This document shows, in pieces, positions 61,592 to 64,000 of a DNA stretch of 64,000 nucleotides (positions are counted from its first letter, which is position 1; the number at the start of each line of letters is the position of its first letter). The notes under the pieces were generated by a model. It was not told the origin of the DNA. It was given only the letters and a program-made list of their open reading frames with translations, and did not search any database. This stretch comes from an uncultured Clostridia bacterium (GTDB lineage: Bacteria > Cyanobacteriota > Vampirovibrionia > Gastranaerophilales > Gastranaerophilaceae): the NCBI GenBank assembly GCA_945946765.1, contig CAMEWS010000001.1:1-64000 (forward strand). The letters run 5' to 3'. Made by a program: the position numbers and the translations under genes.

Positions 61592-62953
61592 TTATATTTC
61601 AACCGTTACGGGTAGTCTTTTCACATACAATTTTCTGACAGCTTCTGTTCCCAGTTCCGGATATGCAATGATTTCTGATTTTTGCACACATTTAGCAAGC
61701 AAACAAGCTATACCGCCTTGAGCTGTATAGTATCTTCCTTGATATTTTTTAATCGTTTTTTTTGCTTCTGCGCTTCTTTCTCCTTTACCGAGAGACGCGA
61801 GCATTCCGTTTTTATGGAAAATCTCTAAAAATTCATCCATTCTTGTTGAGGTGGTCGGTCCGATAGAGCCAATAACCTTGCCTTCTGGCGCAGGACATGG
61901 ACCTGCATAAAATATGATTTTATCTTTTAAGTCAAAAGGCAGTTGTTCATTGTTTTGTATTGCTTGCACAATTTTTTTATGAGCCGCATCTCTTGCTGTA
62001 TAAATTTCTCCGGTTAGTAGTATTTTTTGACCGATTTTTAATTGTTTAATTTTCTCAACCTCAAAGGTGTAAACTTCTTGCGCTGTTTCATCGCATTTAA
62101 TATCTATAAAATTTGGGACGTTGTTCTGATATAAAATTTCTTTGTCAGTTATACAACATTGTGAATGTCTTACGCTGTGACAATTTATAGTTATCGCAAT
62201 CGGACAACATGCAATATGGGTTGCCGAAGAAATCAGTTTTATGTCAAGAATCACTGTGTTTACGTTATTAATGTGTTTTTTAAGTCTGTCAATAAATGCT
62301 TGCTCATCAGGTGTATGTTCCTGTTTAAAGAATGATTTTTTAGACAGCATTGCCGCTGTTTCCATCGTGCCGCCGGCACCAATACCGATAGTTAATGGCG
62401 GACAGCTTTTTTCACCAGCATTTATTATTGTTTCTTTTATAAAATTAAAAATTTCTTCCTCTCTAACAGAAGGAGAAAACATTTTAACCTGTCCGTAATT
62501 TTCAGACCCTGCGCCTTTGATAAGTAATTTTATGTTTATAAAATCAGTATCCGTCATGTCTGTATAAACAATTGCAGGAGTATTTGTTTTTGTGTTGCAT
62601 CTATTAAAAAGTGTATTTTGTACAACTGATTTTCTAAAATAATTTTCGTTATAAGCTTTTTCAATACCTTTGTTAATTGCATCCGTTAGCAAAGCTCCTG
62701 TTAATTGTACTTTTTGTCCTAATTCAACAAATACAATAACTTGCCCAGTATCTTGGCATAATGGCATTTTGGTTTTGTATGCCAGTTGGGCGTTACTTAA
62801 TATATTGGCATATTTAGTCTTTTTGATATCGTCAACTTCTTTAGAATATTTATTCAATATTGAGTTGTATACATCAGTATCAAGGGTGGTATTCGCCTGT
62901 ATACATAGATTATAAACAGCTTCTGTAATTTTATTTGTATTTATTTCAGTCAT
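61592..62953 (-). CDS. Class I fumarate hydratase, alpha and beta parts fused
   Basis: A 453-aa iron-sulfur fumarase/tartrate-dehydratase family enzyme. The alpha part (1-275) has MPLCQDTGQVIVFVELG (4Fe-4S Cys, about 64), IKLLIKGAGSENYGQVKMF and AGEKSCPPLTIGIGAGGT. The beta part (about 285-453) has GQKILLTGEIYTARDAAHKK, FYAGPCPAPEGKVIGSIGPT and GKGERSAEA. It interconverts fumarate and malate; oxygen-sensitive enzymes of this class suit anaerobes. It is shorter than E. coli FumA (about 550 aa). The ribosome-binding site is weak. Confidence 0.87.
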   Translation of the reverse strand: MTEINTNKITEAVYNLCIQANTTLDTDVYNSILNKYSKEVDDIKKTKYANILSNAQLAYKTKMPLCQDTGQVIVFVELGQKVQLTGALLTDAINKGIEKAYNENYFRKSVVQNTLFNRCNTKTNTPAIVYTDMTDTDFINIKLLIKGAGSENYGQVKMFSPSVREEEIFNFIKETIINAGEKSCPPLTIGIGAGGTMETAAMLSKKSFFKQEHTPDEQAFIDRLKKHINNVNTVILDIKLISSATHIACCPIAITINCHSVRHSQCCITDKEILYQNNVPNFIDIKCDETAQEVYTFEVEKIKQLKIGQKILLTGEIYTARDAAHKKIVQAIQNNEQLPFDLKDKIIFYAGPCPAPEGKVIGSIGPTTSTRMDEFLEIFHKNGMLASLGKGERSAEAKKTIKKYQGRYYTAQGGIACLLAKCVQKSEIIAYPELGTEAVRKLYVKRLPVTVEI

Positions 62954-63073
62954 AATTTTATAATAGAGATAATTTTTTTAAATGGCAAAAATGTTAATAG
63001 TTGTTTTATTTACACTTAATAGTTTCATTTTGTATATCAAATGATGTCCTTTGTATAAGTGTTTAATGGAAAT

Positions 63074-63110
63074 AAAAAAAAGCCACTCAGATTATTAATG
63101 TCCGGGTGGT
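63074..63110 (-). terminator. Terminator downstream of the radical SAM gene
   Basis: CCACTC (63083-63088) pairs with GGGTGG (63104-63109), one G-T pair. A8 on the left gives a T-run on the minus strand. Confidence 0.6.
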
Positions 63111-63162
63111 TTGTTTTCTGCATCCTAATGGTCTCTTTTGTGTTTATTATTTAGGAGTTTAT

Positions 63163-63240
63163 ATGTGTTCGGGGTTATTAATGTTATTAAAATGTTATTT
63201 AGTGTTTCGACTACACTTAAACCTTACATATTTATTATGA
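63163..63240 (+). CDS. Possible 25-aa hydrophobic peptide
   Basis: ATG at 63163 to TGA at 63238-63240 encodes MCSGLLMLLKCYLVFRLHLN then LTYLL. AGGAG lies five bases upstream, which is better than for many larger frames here. A hydrophobic small protein or leader peptide is possible; it could also be chance. Confidence 0.25.
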   Translation: MCSGLLMLLKCYLVFRLHLNLTYLL

Positions 63241-63306
63241 CATCAGAAAATTTAATGTCAACCTTTTTATTTTAAAATATTTTTATTATTTTAACAAAAA
63301 TTAATA

Positions 63307-64000
63307 TTATCCCAAAAGTCTTTTGTATTCTTTTTTCAAGGCATCATTAGACGGTGTTATATCAATAAAATCCCAAGGTAAAATTTCAGACAATTCTCTT
63401 TTTCTTAATACAATTTCGTCGGAATCGGGAAGCAAGCCTTTTTCTTGCATGCGTTTGTAAGATTGTTTAAATGCGCCTAAATTGCCGCCATTTTGGTAAA
63501 CATCAATGAGTAAATCGCAGATTCTTCTGTCGCCCCGAGATAACAGAGCCTGCCAGTAATCCCATTTTACGCTTGAGGTTCTTATTTTTACACCTATTTT
63601 ATGAAACTCTTTTTTTAAGTATTCATATTTTTTTTCTAAAGATTTTGTATTTTCCCGTTCACAATATTGAAAAGGGGTATGAGCCTTAGGCACAAAAGTT
63701 GCAAATGAAAAGGTGAATTCAAAAGTTTTAAACTGCAATTTTAATTTTTTTGCAAGATTTACCATTTCTTTTATGTCATCATCGGTTTCAGTCGGGTGTC
63801 CTATCATTGCATAGATTTTCAGACCTTTTAGCCCGTTTTCTTGTGCAGTTTTTACTGTTTCAAAAATTTGTTCTTCATTCAAATTTTTATTGATTAATTT
63901 TCGTAATCGGTCCGAGCCGGCTTCTATAGCTATAGTTGAGTGTTTTTGTCCACATTCTGTAAGAGTTTGAATTATTATTGGAGAAATCGAATCTGCTCTG
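63307..64000 (-). CDS. Radical SAM protein, C-terminal part (5' end outside window)
   Basis: The frame is open to the window edge, so the protein is partial (about 230 residues visible). RADSISPIIIQTLTECGQ, TIAIEAGSDRLRKLINKN and LKIYAMIGHPTETDDDIKEM are typical of the second half of a radical SAM barrel, as in B12-binding radical SAM proteins (YgiQ/TIGR03960-like). FVPKAHTPFQYCER follows, as in that group. The CxxxCxxC cluster motif would be upstream of the window. The substrate is unknown. Confidence 0.82.
   Translation of the reverse strand, partial: RADSISPIIIQTLTECGQKHSTIAIEAGSDRLRKLINKNLNEEQIFETVKTAQENGLKGLKIYAMIGHPTETDDDIKEMVNLAKKLKLQFKTFEFTFSFATFVPKAHTPFQYCERENTKSLEKKYEYLKKEFHKIGVKIRTSSVKWDYWQALLSRGDRRICDLLIDVYQNGGNLGAFKQSYKRMQEKGLLPDSDEIVLRKRELSEILPWDFIDITPSNDALKKEYKRLLG

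Larger units (their letters stand above)
62954..63306. other. 353-bp intergenic region with a terminator and a possible tiny gene
   Basis: It holds the terminator at 63074-63110 and a 25-codon frame with a good ribosome-binding site at 63163-63240, both described separately. The rest is AT-rich without visible features. Confidence 0.4.

Overview
The window is AT-rich bacterial chromosome. It most likely comes from the non-photosynthetic sister lineage of Cyanobacteria (Vampirovibrionia/Melainabacteria, Gastranaerophilales-like), probably a gut fermenter. This is inference from content: the OmpR-type regulator at 60807-61559 reads like cyanobacterial RpaB, the ribosomal proteins and RpoZ-like protein have a cyanobacterial flavour, a [FeFe]-hydrogenase maturase (HydF) points to anaerobic H2 metabolism, and many lineage-specific proteins carry an N-terminal VSFG-type motif. 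No phage, IS element, CRISPR array or rRNA was seen.

Layout. 0-1.1 kb: the 3' part of a WG-repeat gene. 1.4-9.1 kb, minus strand: sugar metabolism (nagA, malQ), the rplU-rpmA ribosomal operon, a secreted TPR protein, a PLP aminotransferase, folE2 and a duplicated-motif protein. 9.2-12.4 kb: an MDR dehydrogenase, a flippase-like membrane protein and hydF in one tight operon. 12.5-18.6 kb: accessory genes (papain-like protein, lone TOPRIM protein, diguanylate cyclase, beta-lactamase-fold serine hydrolase, RpoZ-like protein, a protein with perfect 72-bp repeats). 18.7-21.7 kb: rpsT, then minC-minD-minE with unusual acidic extensions in MinC and MinE. 21.9-30.2 kb: a coiled-coil protein, then the translation operon purD-rnpM-infB-rbfA-truB continuing into envelope genes (DUF2993/LmeA-like, GerMN) and an orphan HicB-like gene.

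31.4-42.5 kb is the DNA-processing and most novel part. It holds a 1270-aa protein built of two UvrD-like helicase modules (the first degenerate) followed by a separate Fe-S PD-(D/E)XK nuclease, an AddAB-like arrangement. Next come three consecutive AAA+-like proteins (one with a Walker A motif, two degenerate), then a DprA/LOG-fold protein and PcrA. 42.6-49.9 kb: a membrane protein, an NrtR-like Nudix regulator, a lytic transglycosylase with a long leader, a DEDDh exonuclease, small lineage proteins, a dicarboxylate/glutamate symporter overlapping aroA, and a receiver-domain protein. 50.0-52.7 kb: rpmG - tRNA-Trp - secE - nusG - rplK - rplA, without rplJ-rplL. 53.2-56.3 kb: an SF1B helicase-nuclease fusion. 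56.3-60.6 kb: thrS-tsaD-hypothetical-pyrF. 60.8-64 kb: rpaB-like regulator with a consensus sigma-70 promoter, fused class I fumarase and a radical SAM protein cut by the window edge.

Most operons end in clear intrinsic hairpins, several shared by convergent genes. Dispersed GTCATTC-type palindromes and a shared upstream element at three separate loci hint at lineage-specific repeats and a regulon.
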